A stretch of DNA of 17,289 nt, from positions 1 to 17,289 of the forward strand of contig JAEYOM010000203.1 in the NCBI GenBank assembly GCA_023411715.1. The letters run 5' to 3'. A program made the position numbers and the translations under genes. This DNA comes from Bacillota bacterium (GTDB taxonomy: Bacteria; Bacillota; Clostridia; Acetivibrionales; DTU013). Of the stretch, positions 6,404 to 13,279 are shown piece by piece. The notes beneath the pieces are model-generated. The model had not been told where the DNA came from. It saw only the letters and a list, made by a program, of their open reading frames with translations, and did not search any database. The stretch's first letter is position 1. Every line of letters begins with the position of its first letter.

Positions 6404-8053
6404 ATGAGCAGAAAGGTTATCATAGTGGGCGGCGTCGCGGGCGGCGCAAGCGCAGCGGCCAGACTCCGCAGGCTTGATGAGGATGCGGAGATCATACTTG
6501 TGGAAAAAGGCGGGTATATTTCATTTGCCAATTGCGGCCTCCCCTATTATATCGGAGAGGTCATCAAGGACAAAGACAAACTTCTGGTACAGACTCCGGA
6601 AAAGATGAAGGAACGCTTCAGTATAGACGTCAGGGTAAACAGTGAAGTGGTAAAGATCAATGCCGGGGAAAAAACAGTTGAAATATTAAGTAAACCGGAT
6701 AACAGGCTCTATAAGGAAACATACGACAAGCTGATCCTCTCACCGGGCGCAGAACCGATAAAACCAAGGCTTGCCGGTATTGACTCTCCGAGGATATTCA
6801 CTCTCAGAAATATTCCCGATACCTACAGGATCAAGGATTTCGTGGATAAGAACAATCCACGGAGAGCAGTAGTGGTGGGCGCCGGCTTTATAGGCCTTGA
6901 GGTCGCGGAAAACCTCCATATGCGCGGTATAAAGGTGACTGTCGTGGAACTTGCCGACCATGTGATCGGGCCTTTGGATTACGATATGGCCGCGCTGGTC
7001 CACCAGCATATGAAAAGTAAGGAAGTCGAATTCTATCTGAAAGACGGCGTGGAATCCTTCGAAGATGAGGGCTCAGGCATCAGTGTTAACCTGAGCAGCG
7101 GCAGGACACTGAAGGCCGACATGGTGATCCTGGGCATCGGAGTCAGGCCCGAAGCCGGGCTCGCTTCGGATGCAGGCCTGAAAACAGGCAGGACAGGCGG
7201 CATTTATGTAAATGAATATATGCAGACCTCGGATCCTGATATATACGCGGTCGGAGACGCTGTCGAAGTAAAGGACTATATCAGCGGAAACGAAGCTCTG
7301 GTACCGCTTGCAGGCCCGGCAAACAAGCAGGGCAGAATCGCGGCAAATAACATTTGCGGCATCGATGAAAAATTCGAAGGAACACAGGGGACATCCATTG
7401 TCAAAGTATTCGATATAACGGTAGCTATCACCGGGAACAATGAAAGAGCGCTCATAAAGAACAATATAGCCTATGAAAAATCCTTTACGCATTCGGCTTC
7501 ACATGCGGGATACTATCCGGGCGCTATTCCGATTTCTATCAAGCTGCTGTTCGGGAAGCCTGGCGGAAAGCTTCTAGGCGCTCAGATAGTGGGCTACGAA
7601 GGCGTTGACAAGAGGATCGACGTACTTTCGACCGCAATGAGGGCAGGCATGACCGTATACGACCTCGAAAAGCTCGAACTGGCCTATGCCCCGCCTTATT
7701 CCTCCGCGAAGGATCCGGTCAATATCGCAGGCTATACGGCTTCAAACATATTGAAGGGCGACTGCAATATATTCCACTGGGACGAGGTCGCAGCCATCGA
7801 TAGGGCCAAAGGCGTACTCATAGATGTAAGGGCGCGGCAGGAATTCGAGCTCGGAACTATAAAAGGCGCTGTCAATATCCCTCTTGACGAAATCAGAGAC
7901 AGGCTTGACGAGATCCCGCGCGGCAAGGATATTTATATTTTCTGCCAGGTGGGGCTCAGAGGCTACCTGGCATGCAGGATACTGATGCAGAAGGGTTATA
8001 CCGGCGTCAGGAACCTCAGCGGAGGCTACAAGACGTACCAACTCGCCGTTTAG
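6404..8053 (+). CDS. CoA-disulfide / persulfide reductase with C-terminal rhodanese domain
   Basis: This is a 549-residue FAD-dependent pyridine nucleotide-disulfide oxidoreductase. The FAD motif is GGVAGGASAAARLR (9-22). The single redox cysteine is C44 in SFANCGLPYYIG, the signature of the CoA-disulfide reductase group. The NAD(P)H motif is VVGAGFIGLE, the second FAD motif is YAVGDAVE, and the dimerisation domain carries APPYSSAKDPVN. A rhodanese domain fills about residues 460-549, with the sulfur-binding C514 in FCQVGLRGY. Such fusions reduce CoA disulfide or CoA/glutathione persulfides and polysulfides with NAD(P)H. An AAAGGAGG ribosome site precedes ATG 6404. The gene is divergent from the sulfonate-type importer. 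The TAG stop is followed in frame by a decayed TusA domain (next entry), so this is a shortened form of a longer architecture; all catalytic parts of the first two domains remain. Confidence 0.9.
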   Translation: MSRKVIIVGGVAGGASAAARLRRLDEDAEIILVEKGGYISFANCGLPYYIGEVIKDKDKLLVQTPEKMKERFSIDVRVNSEVVKINAGEKTVEILSKPDNRLYKETYDKLILSPGAEPIKPRLAGIDSPRIFTLRNIPDTYRIKDFVDKNNPRRAVVVGAGFIGLEVAENLHMRGIKVTVVELADHVIGPLDYDMAALVHQHMKSKEVEFYLKDGVESFEDEGSGISVNLSSGRTLKADMVILGIGVRPEAGLASDAGLKTGRTGGIYVNEYMQTSDPDIYAVGDAVEVKDYISGNEALVPLAGPANKQGRIAANNICGIDEKFEGTQGTSIVKVFDITVAITGNNERALIKNNIAYEKSFTHSASHAGYYPGAIPISIKLLFGKPGGKLLGAQIVGYEGVDKRIDVLSTAMRAGMTVYDLEKLELAYAPPYSSAKDPVNIAGYTASNILKGDCNIFHWDEVAAIDRAKGVLIDVRARQEFELGTIKGAVNIPLDEIRDRLDEIPRGKDIYIFCQVGLRGYLACRILMQKGYTGVRNLSGGYKTYQLAV

Positions 8054-8232
8054 AAGCAGTCAAATGAGGATATATACGAATATGACAAGATACTGAAAAA
8101 TGATGAAATAAAACCCGTAGATACCGGCAGCAATGAGAAGGCGGCGGATGCAAGGGTGCAGCTCGACGCCTGCGGCCTGCAGTGCCAGGCCCGATCATGA
8201 AGGTATACGACTTGAATAGGCCATGTATGTGA
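8054..8232 (+). pseudogene. Decayed TusA (sulfur-carrier) domain, former C-terminal extension of the reductase
   Basis: After the TAG stop (8051-8053) the same frame stays open to a TGA at 8198. It reads a charged linker (NEDIYEYDKILKNDEIKPVD) and then VQLDACGLQCQARS. The TusA family begins with LDxxGLxCPxPxMxV. Restoring one C after 8185 gives CGLQCPGPIMKVYDL in the next frame, the TusA active-site motif, which then ends at a TGA (8230-8232) after few further residues. Three lesions are therefore visible: an in-frame stop, a one-base deletion and loss of the rest of the domain. Reductase-rhodanese-TusA fusions, often with DsrE, are known in Firmicutes. Confidence 0.75.
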
Positions 8233-8240
8233 AGTATTCT
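8212..8240 (+). promoter_or_regulatory. Putative promoter of thpR
   Basis: TTGAAT (8212-8217) and TATTCT (8235-8240) are separated by 17 bases. Transcription would start about 10 bases before ATG 8257, leaving almost no room for a ribosome site, and none is clear there. The promoter has arisen inside the decayed TusA segment. Confidence 0.4.
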
Positions 8241-8256
8241 AGTTATTGGGTACAAT

Positions 8257-8829
8257 ATGAGTCGGGAGATGATCCGCATCAGGGCATTTATCGGTATTGA
8301 TTTTGAGAGCGATTGCAAGGCATACATTTACGAGCTCCAGCAAAGCCTGAGAAAATACGCCGTCAGGGGAAGGTGGAAGCACAGCGATAACTTCCATCTC
8401 ACTTTGAAATTTCTCGATGAAATAGACGGGAAACAGCAAAGGCAGATAGAAGAGGCGCTGAACGATATCTGCATGCGGCAGGATTCATTTCGTCTTGAGG
8501 TCTCCGAGCTCGGTACCTTCAAGGGACGCGACAGCATCCGCGTGCTGTGGCTCGGCCTGACAGGGGAACTCAAGCCGCTGCAGTCACTTGCCGGAGACAT
8601 TGAAAAAGCGCTAATTCCTCTCGGCTTCCCCGCTGAAAAAAGGCCATATGTTCCGCATATCACGATCGGCCAGGATATCGTATTCGAGCGCCCCTTCGAA
8701 CAAGTCCGCGATTCAGTCGGACGAATCGGTTTCGGCCCGATGAAAATAGAAAAGCTCACTTTGTTCAAAAGTGAGCAGATACAAAACAAACGCGTTTATA
8801 CAAAAATCTCGGAACTCGGTTTCAAATGA
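8257..8829 (+). CDS. thpR: RNA 2',3'-cyclic phosphodiesterase (2'-5' RNA ligase family)
   Basis: This 190-residue protein of the 2H phosphoesterase superfamily has both catalytic HxTx motifs: H47-L-T49 in FHLTLKFL and H134-I-T136 in PHITIGQ. The spacing and length are typical of bacterial ThpR/LigT, which opens 2',3'-cyclic phosphates on RNA ends and can ligate tRNA halves in vitro. The N-terminal RAFIGIDF strand is the usual start of the fold. The start is uncertain: ATG 8257 has no good ribosome site, and ATG 8269 (MIRIRAFIGI) is an alternative. It overlaps nothing and is convergent with the thioredoxin-like gene, 21 bp away. Its 3' end carries a hairpin that probably terminates that neighbour. 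The cellular role of the family is not settled. Confidence 0.9.
   Translation: MSREMIRIRAFIGIDFESDCKAYIYELQQSLRKYAVRGRWKHSDNFHLTLKFLDEIDGKQQRQIEEALNDICMRQDSFRLEVSELGTFKGRDSIRVLWLGLTGELKPLQSLAGDIEKALIPLGFPAEKRPYVPHITIGQDIVFERPFEQVRDSVGRIGFGPMKIEKLTLFKSEQIQNKRVYTKISELGFK
8742..8776 (-). terminator. Terminator of the thioredoxin-like gene, inside the 3' end of thpR
   Basis: A perfect 9-bp inverted repeat, GCTCACTTT (8754-8762) and AAAGTGAGC (8768-8776), has a 5-base loop. On the minus strand it runs directly into TTTTCTATTTTC. It lies about 75 nt past the stop of the convergent thioredoxin-like gene and within thpR codons. On the plus strand no T-tract follows, so it should be one-directional. 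Confidence 0.65.
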
Positions 8830-8850
8830 TCAATGACCCAGCCGGCCATT

Positions 8851-9393
8851 TCAACTCAGCTTTTCGACGAGCTGCTTCAGCATGACGTCCTTATACAAGC
8901 CTTTCCTGAAATCCGTTATAAGCTTTTCCCTGCTTTCGGGATCCGCTTCCTTCATATCGTCATGCAAAATGTCGGGAAACTCGTTGAATATCAGTTTCAC
9001 GCCCTTCACATCCCCGGCATTACTGCTCCGTACGCCGTCCTCCCCGAGTTCCACGATCAAGGGGATCCCGTTATCCCCGGAGAGCCGCTCCATCAAGCCT
9101 TCGTTACCTTCCCTGCTCACTATCCTGTATCCGATCGACGGCGATGACCTGCGCAGAGCCTCGAGCAGAGCCAGCGTGATCCTGCAGTCATTGCAAAATG
9201 TATCGCAGAATACCAGCAGCTTTTTCTCGCTCTTTATGTTTTCAAGCCCTTCCTTTTCATCCTCCGTAAGCTTCATTTTTTCAAGATAATGCAGATGTTT
9301 TTGCCTGGTTTCCTCATCGGCCGTATCCAAGTATTCCTGGTAGTTTATACCGCCGTCGAACAATTGGCTTAGCCTCTTAACTAAATCATCCAT
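8851..9393 (-). CDS. Thioredoxin-fold protein with CNDC motif
   Basis: This 180-residue cytoplasmic protein has a helical N-terminal part of about 55 residues, then a thioredoxin-like domain: KKLLVFCDTFCNDCRITLALLEAL, with C67-N-D-C70 in the active-site position, an extra C63, and the cis-proline P111 in NGIPLIVELG. It matches the thioredoxin family form whose motif follows a strand ending in cysteine (Thioredoxin_9-like in Bacillus and Clostridia). A thiol-disulfide role, as reductase or bacilliredoxin-like protein, is likely, but the partner is unknown. The ribosome site GAGGTGG precedes ATG 9393. A promoter lies about 95 bp upstream. No signal peptide is seen, so it is not a ResA-type extracytoplasmic protein. 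Confidence 0.82.
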   Translation of the reverse strand: MDDLVKRLSQLFDGGINYQEYLDTADEETRQKHLHYLEKMKLTEDEKEGLENIKSEKKLLVFCDTFCNDCRITLALLEALRRSSPSIGYRIVSREGNEGLMERLSGDNGIPLIVELGEDGVRSSNAGDVKGVKLIFNEFPDILHDDMKEADPESREKLITDFRKGLYKDVMLKQLVEKLS

Positions 9394-9487
9394 TTTCCCA
9401 CCTCGTATTTCGTTTGTTATTTCGCAAGTTTTACAAAATCCTTCAAAATATTTGTGCTGACTTTAATACTCTTGTTTCCGTAATGTT

Positions 9488-9516
9488 ATTTTAACAGTAA
9501 GAACAGCGGTGTACAA
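9488..9516 (-). promoter_or_regulatory. Promoter of the thioredoxin-like gene
   Basis: On the minus strand TTGTAC (9516-9511) and TAAAAT (9493-9488) are separated by 17 bases, giving a leader of about 90 nt before ATG 9393. No strong hairpin was seen in that leader. Confidence 0.5.
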
Positions 9517-9570
9517 TCAGGATCCGCATCAATCGGTACAGGCCCGATCTTATGCCAGGGTAATCCGGGT

Positions 9571-9933
9571 TTATTCAATTTTGCCGCGCTCCGGTATGAT
9601 CGACCCGACCATGAACTTATGGAACAGCCATTCTCCCGCCCCCAGCCCCAACGAAGCGATAAGTGCCGTAAAGAACGGGATTACTGCTCCGGTATAGACC
9701 AAATTGAACATAAGCAGTGTCACGAATGAAAGGCAGACATCGGCAACAGTCGCGACAGTATTGTCCGATCTCGGGAGTATGGCAAGATCACCTATAAAAT
9801 AGGACAGTACGGTAATGGTAATCGAAATCGAAAATATTTTTCCAAAATTCAGATTTGTGAGCGCAAGCAGGAAAATCTCCAGGATGACGGATACCATAAC
9901 AAATTTCAATAGCATTGCCCCGATATGTTTCAT
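9571..9933 (-). CDS. DUF2512 (YndM-like) membrane protein
   Basis: This 120-residue integral membrane protein has four predicted membrane spans (about residues 4-27, 32-53, 62-84 and 86-106) and a short charged tail. The conserved end LGAGEWLFHKFMVGSIIP is typical of DUF2512, a Firmicutes family known from Bacillus YndM. No function is established. The start is ATG 9933 with GGAG 8 bases upstream. The open frame extends upstream to 9999, but that part is not protein-like for this family. It follows the ABC-2 permease gene by 81 bp in the same direction, so it may share its transcript, and precedes the thioredoxin-like gene. Confidence 0.85.
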   Translation of the reverse strand: MKHIGAMLLKFVMVSVILEIFLLALTNLNFGKIFSISITITVLSYFIGDLAILPRSDNTVATVADVCLSFVTLLMFNLVYTGAVIPFFTALIASLGLGAGEWLFHKFMVGSIIPERGKIE

Positions 9934-10002
9934 ATGTTCATCTCCTATCCTGACTTCTGATAAACATATGCTTTCCAAAAACCGAGGCGGATATGCCATG
10001 TG

Positions 10003-10032
10003 AAGGGAACCCGATCACAGAGCTCCCTTTTT
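10003..10032 (+). terminator. Hairpin at the end of the ABC-2 permease gene, T-tract on the plus strand
   Basis: AAGGGAACCC (10003-10012) and GAGCTCCCTT (10020-10029) form a 10-bp stem with two G-T pairs and a 7-base loop. It is followed by TTT on the plus strand. On the minus strand, the direction of the nearby genes, the tail is TTCACATGG and would terminate poorly. The T-tract is also the lysine codons of the permease end read backwards, so the signal may be incidental. Confidence 0.3.
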
Positions 10033-11688
10033 GATATCATTCCACGTTATCCTGAAGGCCGATCTCCACAGAATTATAGTCAAAAGGACAGAAACCGCAA
10101 GATTGACAGTGATGCCATAACTGAACCCTCCCGCGATAAGATGGGCGGCCACGAATATCCCGCATATGGCAAATGAAGCAAATACAATCGCGACGCTGCT
10201 TTTATCCTGCGTATACTGGAAGTCCTTATGGAACGGCAATTCCTTTTTCGAGACCAGGAACATGAAGAGCAGCAGTGCAAGCAGGTTAAAGAAGATCAGC
10301 AGGATATCCGGGATGATCCTTGGTCCGAAGATCATAATAAAAATCAAACTGACCGATGTAAAATATGGCAGCACATATCTCATAAAATAGGCTTTCACCG
10401 AGGCTTTGAGGATCGGAACAGGTGAAGAAAAAGGCAGTACCCCGTAGATCCAGGCTCCCCTGTACTGCTCACTGCTGTTGATCAGCTTCAGAGAGGCTGC
10501 GAGCAAAGCTGCGGCAAAATAGATATACAGATAGGATTTCGAGTTTGCGATAGCCGCAAAAAATTCCGATATCGTGTCGCCGCGTCTGTAGAAATTGGCC
10601 AGGAAAATAAGCGGCAGCACCACTGCCATGGCCAGGCTCGGCATAATCGTCAACTTCAGTTTCCTTTCATTTGAGAGCATATTGGCTGTAAACCTGTAAA
10701 AAGATCTCTCCGTTTTGTCAGAGCAGATAAGCCTTGAAATGAACTCCTGCCTTCTCTCCTTACGGCCGGCAGCCTTGCTTACCCTTTCGCCGTAGTTGTT
10801 CAGCTTCTGCAGATTCTTTTCGAAATGCGGCAGCACAGCTTTTATATAGAAAAGAAAAGCAACGACAGGGATAATTACGGCAATGACGCTCATCGCAATA
10901 AAATCGGCCGTCGTATTGTGTCCCACAAACAGTTCGAAGGGCGCAGCGAACCATGCGGAGGGCAGCAGGTAGTTCCACCACTTCACAACATACGTAATCT
11001 TATAGTCCACAAATTCGAATATACGCCCCATCAGTTGATATGCAACGATCATGAAAACAGAAAGGACTATCTGGAAATAATTGATGAAGTCCTTCAGCTT
11101 CTCACCGTCAAAAAAGCTCAAGATCAAAGAGTATAAAATAGCCGTGATAAAAATCACAAAGCCGCAAACCAGAACAAGTTCAATGATATAGGCGAACAAA
11201 AACGCTATGCCGTAAATGAAAACGCCCGCGATCAGCGGCGGACCGGCGAGGGCAAGCGTGATGCCGGACAGGTATATGAGTATGTGGACCAGTTTTGCGG
11301 CATTCACCGTCTGCGGTTTTACAGGCCTCGGCAGCAGTATGTTCTTGTCCCTTATATCGAGCAGGACGCTCGAGAAATCCGATATCATGGTTGTCATGAG
11401 CAGGAACAGCAGCATGCCGAAGACAATATTCATTTTGTAGTACAGAGGGAAGTTGAAAAGCATTATCAATGCAATGAAAACGCCCATAAAGGCGTACATG
11501 AACAGCGACATCCTGTACATGTTCCTCCCCTCGGTATTTTTGCCGTTCGCCATTATGGTCGGGACCCTTCTCTCATCCATGATAAGCTTGATCTGCAGGA
11601 TGTTCCTCATAACAGCGTAATCAACGCCTGATTTTTCGAACAAAAAACTTATCCTGTCCAATAATTTCAAAACCACAAATTCTTTCAA
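10015..11688 (-). CDS. ABC-2 type transporter permease
   Basis: This 557-residue polytopic membrane protein has about twelve hydrophobic segments in two halves, separated by a charged cytoplasmic loop near residues 295-330 (KNLQKLNNYGERVSKAAGRKERR). It is the membrane partner of the ATPase encoded immediately upstream: only two bases separate the ATPase stop from this start, so translation is probably coupled. The start codon is TTG at 11688, with AGAGGGATAGG just before it inside the end of the ATPase gene. No ATG offers a comparable ribosome site near the N-terminus. The size and layout fit ABC-2 exporters of Firmicutes (Ecs-like or multidrug/bacteriocin types). The substrate is unknown. 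Confidence 0.85.
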   Translation of the reverse strand: MKEFVVLKLLDRISFLFEKSGVDYAVMRNILQIKLIMDERRVPTIMANGKNTEGRNMYRMSLFMYAFMGVFIALIMLFNFPLYYKMNIVFGMLLFLLMTTMISDFSSVLLDIRDKNILLPRPVKPQTVNAAKLVHILIYLSGITLALAGPPLIAGVFIYGIAFLFAYIIELVLVCGFVIFITAILYSLILSFFDGEKLKDFINYFQIVLSVFMIVAYQLMGRIFEFVDYKITYVVKWWNYLLPSAWFAAPFELFVGHNTTADFIAMSVIAVIIPVVAFLFYIKAVLPHFEKNLQKLNNYGERVSKAAGRKERRQEFISRLICSDKTERSFYRFTANMLSNERKLKLTIMPSLAMAVVLPLIFLANFYRRGDTISEFFAAIANSKSYLYIYFAAALLAASLKLINSSEQYRGAWIYGVLPFSSPVPILKASVKAYFMRYVLPYFTSVSLIFIMIFGPRIIPDILLIFFNLLALLLFMFLVSKKELPFHKDFQYTQDKSSVAIVFASFAICGIFVAAHLIAGGFSYGITVNLAVSVLLTIILWRSAFRITWNDIKKGAL

Positions 11689-11690
11689 GC

Positions 11691-12479
11691 CTATCCCTCT
11701 TTCACCGTAGCGATAAAATCTTCCGCGATCGCGCCATGCCTGTTGAATCCGGTCATCTGATTGAATATTTCTTCAAGAGAGCCCTCGCTACATCTTTGCT
11801 TCAACTCCTCAAACGTACCGTCCGCTATTATCTGCCCGTTATTTATCAGAATTATCCTGCTGCTGATCTTCTCTACGACATCCATGATATGAGATGAATA
11901 AAAAATCGTTTTACCTTCGCCGGCAAGCAGCGTCATGATTTCCTTGAACACCATGACGCTGTTTGCGTCAAGACCGCTGAGCGGTTCATCGAAAAACAGA
12001 ATGTCGGGGTTGTGCAAAAGGCTGGCTATGATCAGCAGCTTCTGCTTCATCCCCTTTGAATATGAAGATATCCTCGACTGGTATACTTCTTCTATGTCGA
12101 ATATCTTCATCAATTTTCTTGCCTTCCGGTCCACAGTTTCAGGATCCAGGCCGTACAATTCGCCGATAAAGGTCAGGTATTCATGCGCAGTGAGGCTGTC
12201 ATAGACCTCGGCCGTTTCAGGCACGTAGCCGATCCTTCTTTTATATTCAGTACTGCCGTTTGTGATGTCCTCTCCGAACACCCGGACAGAACCCTTGAAT
12301 CCTTCAACGATACCAAGCATGATTTTCACAGTAGTGCTCTTGCCTGCACCGTTGGGTCCTATATACCCTATGATTTGGCCCTTGTAGATATCAAGGTCAA
12401 TACCCTTCAGAACTTCCTTGTCTGAGTAGCTCATCTTCAGATCCTTGATGGAAACAACGGGTTCGGATGTGTTTTGCAT
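11691..12479 (-). CDS. ABC-2 transporter ATP-binding protein
   Basis: This 262-residue ATPase of an export-type ABC system has Walker A GPNGAGKST (41-49), the signature YSKGMKQK (a variant of LSGGQ that is usual in the ABC-2/Ecs/BcrA group), Walker B DILFFDEPLSGLD, and the switch SSHIMD with its H-loop histidine. The C-terminal tail after about residue 215 is the usual extension for this group (GTFEELKQRCSEGSLEEIF). ATG 12479 has a GAGG about 10 bases upstream. It is the first gene of an operon with the permease and perhaps the DUF2512 gene. It is divergent from the small membrane protein/ArsR operon across 163 bp, which is the likely place of its control. Confidence 0.92.
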   Translation of the reverse strand: MQNTSEPVVSIKDLKMSYSDKEVLKGIDLDIYKGQIIGYIGPNGAGKSTTVKIMLGIVEGFKGSVRVFGEDITNGSTEYKRRIGYVPETAEVYDSLTAHEYLTFIGELYGLDPETVDRKARKLMKIFDIEEVYQSRISSYSKGMKQKLLIIASLLHNPDILFFDEPLSGLDANSVMVFKEIMTLLAGEGKTIFYSSHIMDVVEKISSRIILINNGQIIADGTFEELKQRCSEGSLEEIFNQMTGFNRHGAIAEDFIATVKEG

Positions 12480-12520
12480 TTATTCAGGCCTCATTTCATA
12501 CATTTTCTTACATTCCAGAT

Positions 12521-12529
12521 ATTATATCA
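12521..12529 (-). promoter_or_regulatory. Extended -10 promoter of the ABC-2 transporter operon
   Basis: TGATATAAT on the minus strand (TG-N-TATAAT) is a good extended -10 element, placed about 40 nt before ATG 12479. No clear -35 hexamer lies at 17 bases, as expected for this promoter type. Confidence 0.45.
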
Positions 12530-12570
12530 TAAATACGAGCTAAGACCGTAAAAAGTTTAAAAAACTATAG

Positions 12571-12599
12571 TTGCAATTTCATATTATGTGTAATATAAT
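12571..12599 (+). promoter_or_regulatory. Promoter of the small membrane protein/ArsR operon
   Basis: TTGCAA (12571-12576) and TATAAT (12594-12599) are separated by 17 bases, about 45 nt before ATG 12643. It is back to back with the promoter of the ABC-2 transporter, so one regulator bound here could affect both. Confidence 0.65.
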
Positions 12600-12642
12600 C
12601 CTTACATGTGATATATTTATTTAACGGGAGGAGATTCAAATA

Positions 12643-12921
12643 ATGCAAGTCAACGATTTTTTCAATTCTATAAATAATTCGATCAACATAAGGGTAATAT
12701 CCTCTTACATCGTAATCGGCATAGCGATACTCATAATCGGAGCTATCATAATAATAAGGATGTTAAGAGCACCGGCAGGCAAAAAGCAATTGATGGAGTA
12801 TAACTCATATAAGGAGCTTGCAAAAGAACAAAAGGAAACCACCCGGGAAATGCGCGAGGAGCTTGCCGTCCTGAAAGAAAAAGTAGATTCAATAGAAAAG
12901 ATATTGAAGGAAGTCGAATAA
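12643..12921 (+). CDS. Small membrane protein with C-terminal coiled coil
   Basis: This is a 92-residue protein of no family I recognise. Residues 18-41 form one strongly hydrophobic membrane span (VISSYIVIGIAILIIGAIII). Residues 55-92 are highly charged with heptad-like spacing (REELAVLKEKVDSIEKILKE), predicted as a cytoplasmic coiled coil. GGGAGGAG precedes ATG 12643. Its stop codon overlaps the start of the ArsR gene by one base (TAATG), so the two are translated together. It is co-transcribed with a regulator and divergent from an ABC exporter. A role in sensing the membrane state, or in tethering the regulator or transporter, is possible but purely inferred. Confidence 0.8.
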   Translation: MQVNDFFNSINNSINIRVISSYIVIGIAILIIGAIIIIRMLRAPAGKKQLMEYNSYKELAKEQKETTREMREELAVLKEKVDSIEKILKEVE

Positions 12922-13241
12922 TGATAACCGGCGATGATCTGGTTAAAGTTTGTGACGCCCTCTCCCATCCGGCAAGGATAAAAATCATGGGGATACTTTC
13001 CGGCGAAAGACAGTATGTCAGCGAACTTGCCAGGCTTATGAACATCAGCAGGCCGCTTCTATACATGCACCTGCAGAAGTTGGAAGCTGCAGGGCTTGTC
13101 CGCGGGAACCACGAGATCTCAGGCGATGGAAAAGCCATGAAATATTATGAATTACATGATTTTGATATCCGGCTGACGCCAGGCACGTTGATAGAATACT
13201 CAAAAACGACAAGCGAAAGAAAAGAACAGCCGCAGCGTTAA
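12921..13241 (+). CDS. ArsR-type winged-helix transcriptional regulator
   Basis: This 106-residue protein has a single winged helix-turn-helix domain. LVKVCDALSHPARIKIMGIL is the classic ArsR opening helix, YVSELARLMNISRPLLYMHLQKLEAAGLV contains the recognition helix, and the wing reads EISGDGKAMKYYELHDF. There are no cysteine clusters for metal sensing (only one Cys, residue 12), so a thiolate metal-binding site is unlikely. The start codon overlaps the previous stop by one base. The last codons form the left arm of a terminator. The likely target is the divergent intergenic region shared with the ABC-2 transporter. The ligand, or a protein partner such as the co-encoded membrane protein, is unknown. 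Confidence 0.9.
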   Translation: MITGDDLVKVCDALSHPARIKIMGILSGERQYVSELARLMNISRPLLYMHLQKLEAAGLVRGNHEISGDGKAMKYYELHDFDIRLTPGTLIEYSKTTSERKEQPQR

Positions 13242-13261
13242 CAACTGCGGCTGTTCTTTTT
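13219..13261. terminator. Strong bidirectional rho-independent terminator
   Basis: A perfect 15-bp inverted repeat, AAAGAACAGCCGCAG (13221-13235) and CTGCGGCTGTTCTTT (13245-13259), has a 9-base loop and T-rich tails on both strands (TTTTTGATT on plus, TTTTCTTTCG on minus). It closes the ArsR operon from the left and the PIG-L/SIS operon from the right. The left arm lies within the last codons of the ArsR gene. Confidence 0.92.
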
Positions 13262-13279
13262 GATTCCTGCAAATACTGT

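Noticed and set aside
8754..8776. Bidirectional terminator also serving thpR
   Set aside because: On the plus strand the right arm is followed by AGATAC, not a T-tract, and thpR coding continues for about 50 bases.
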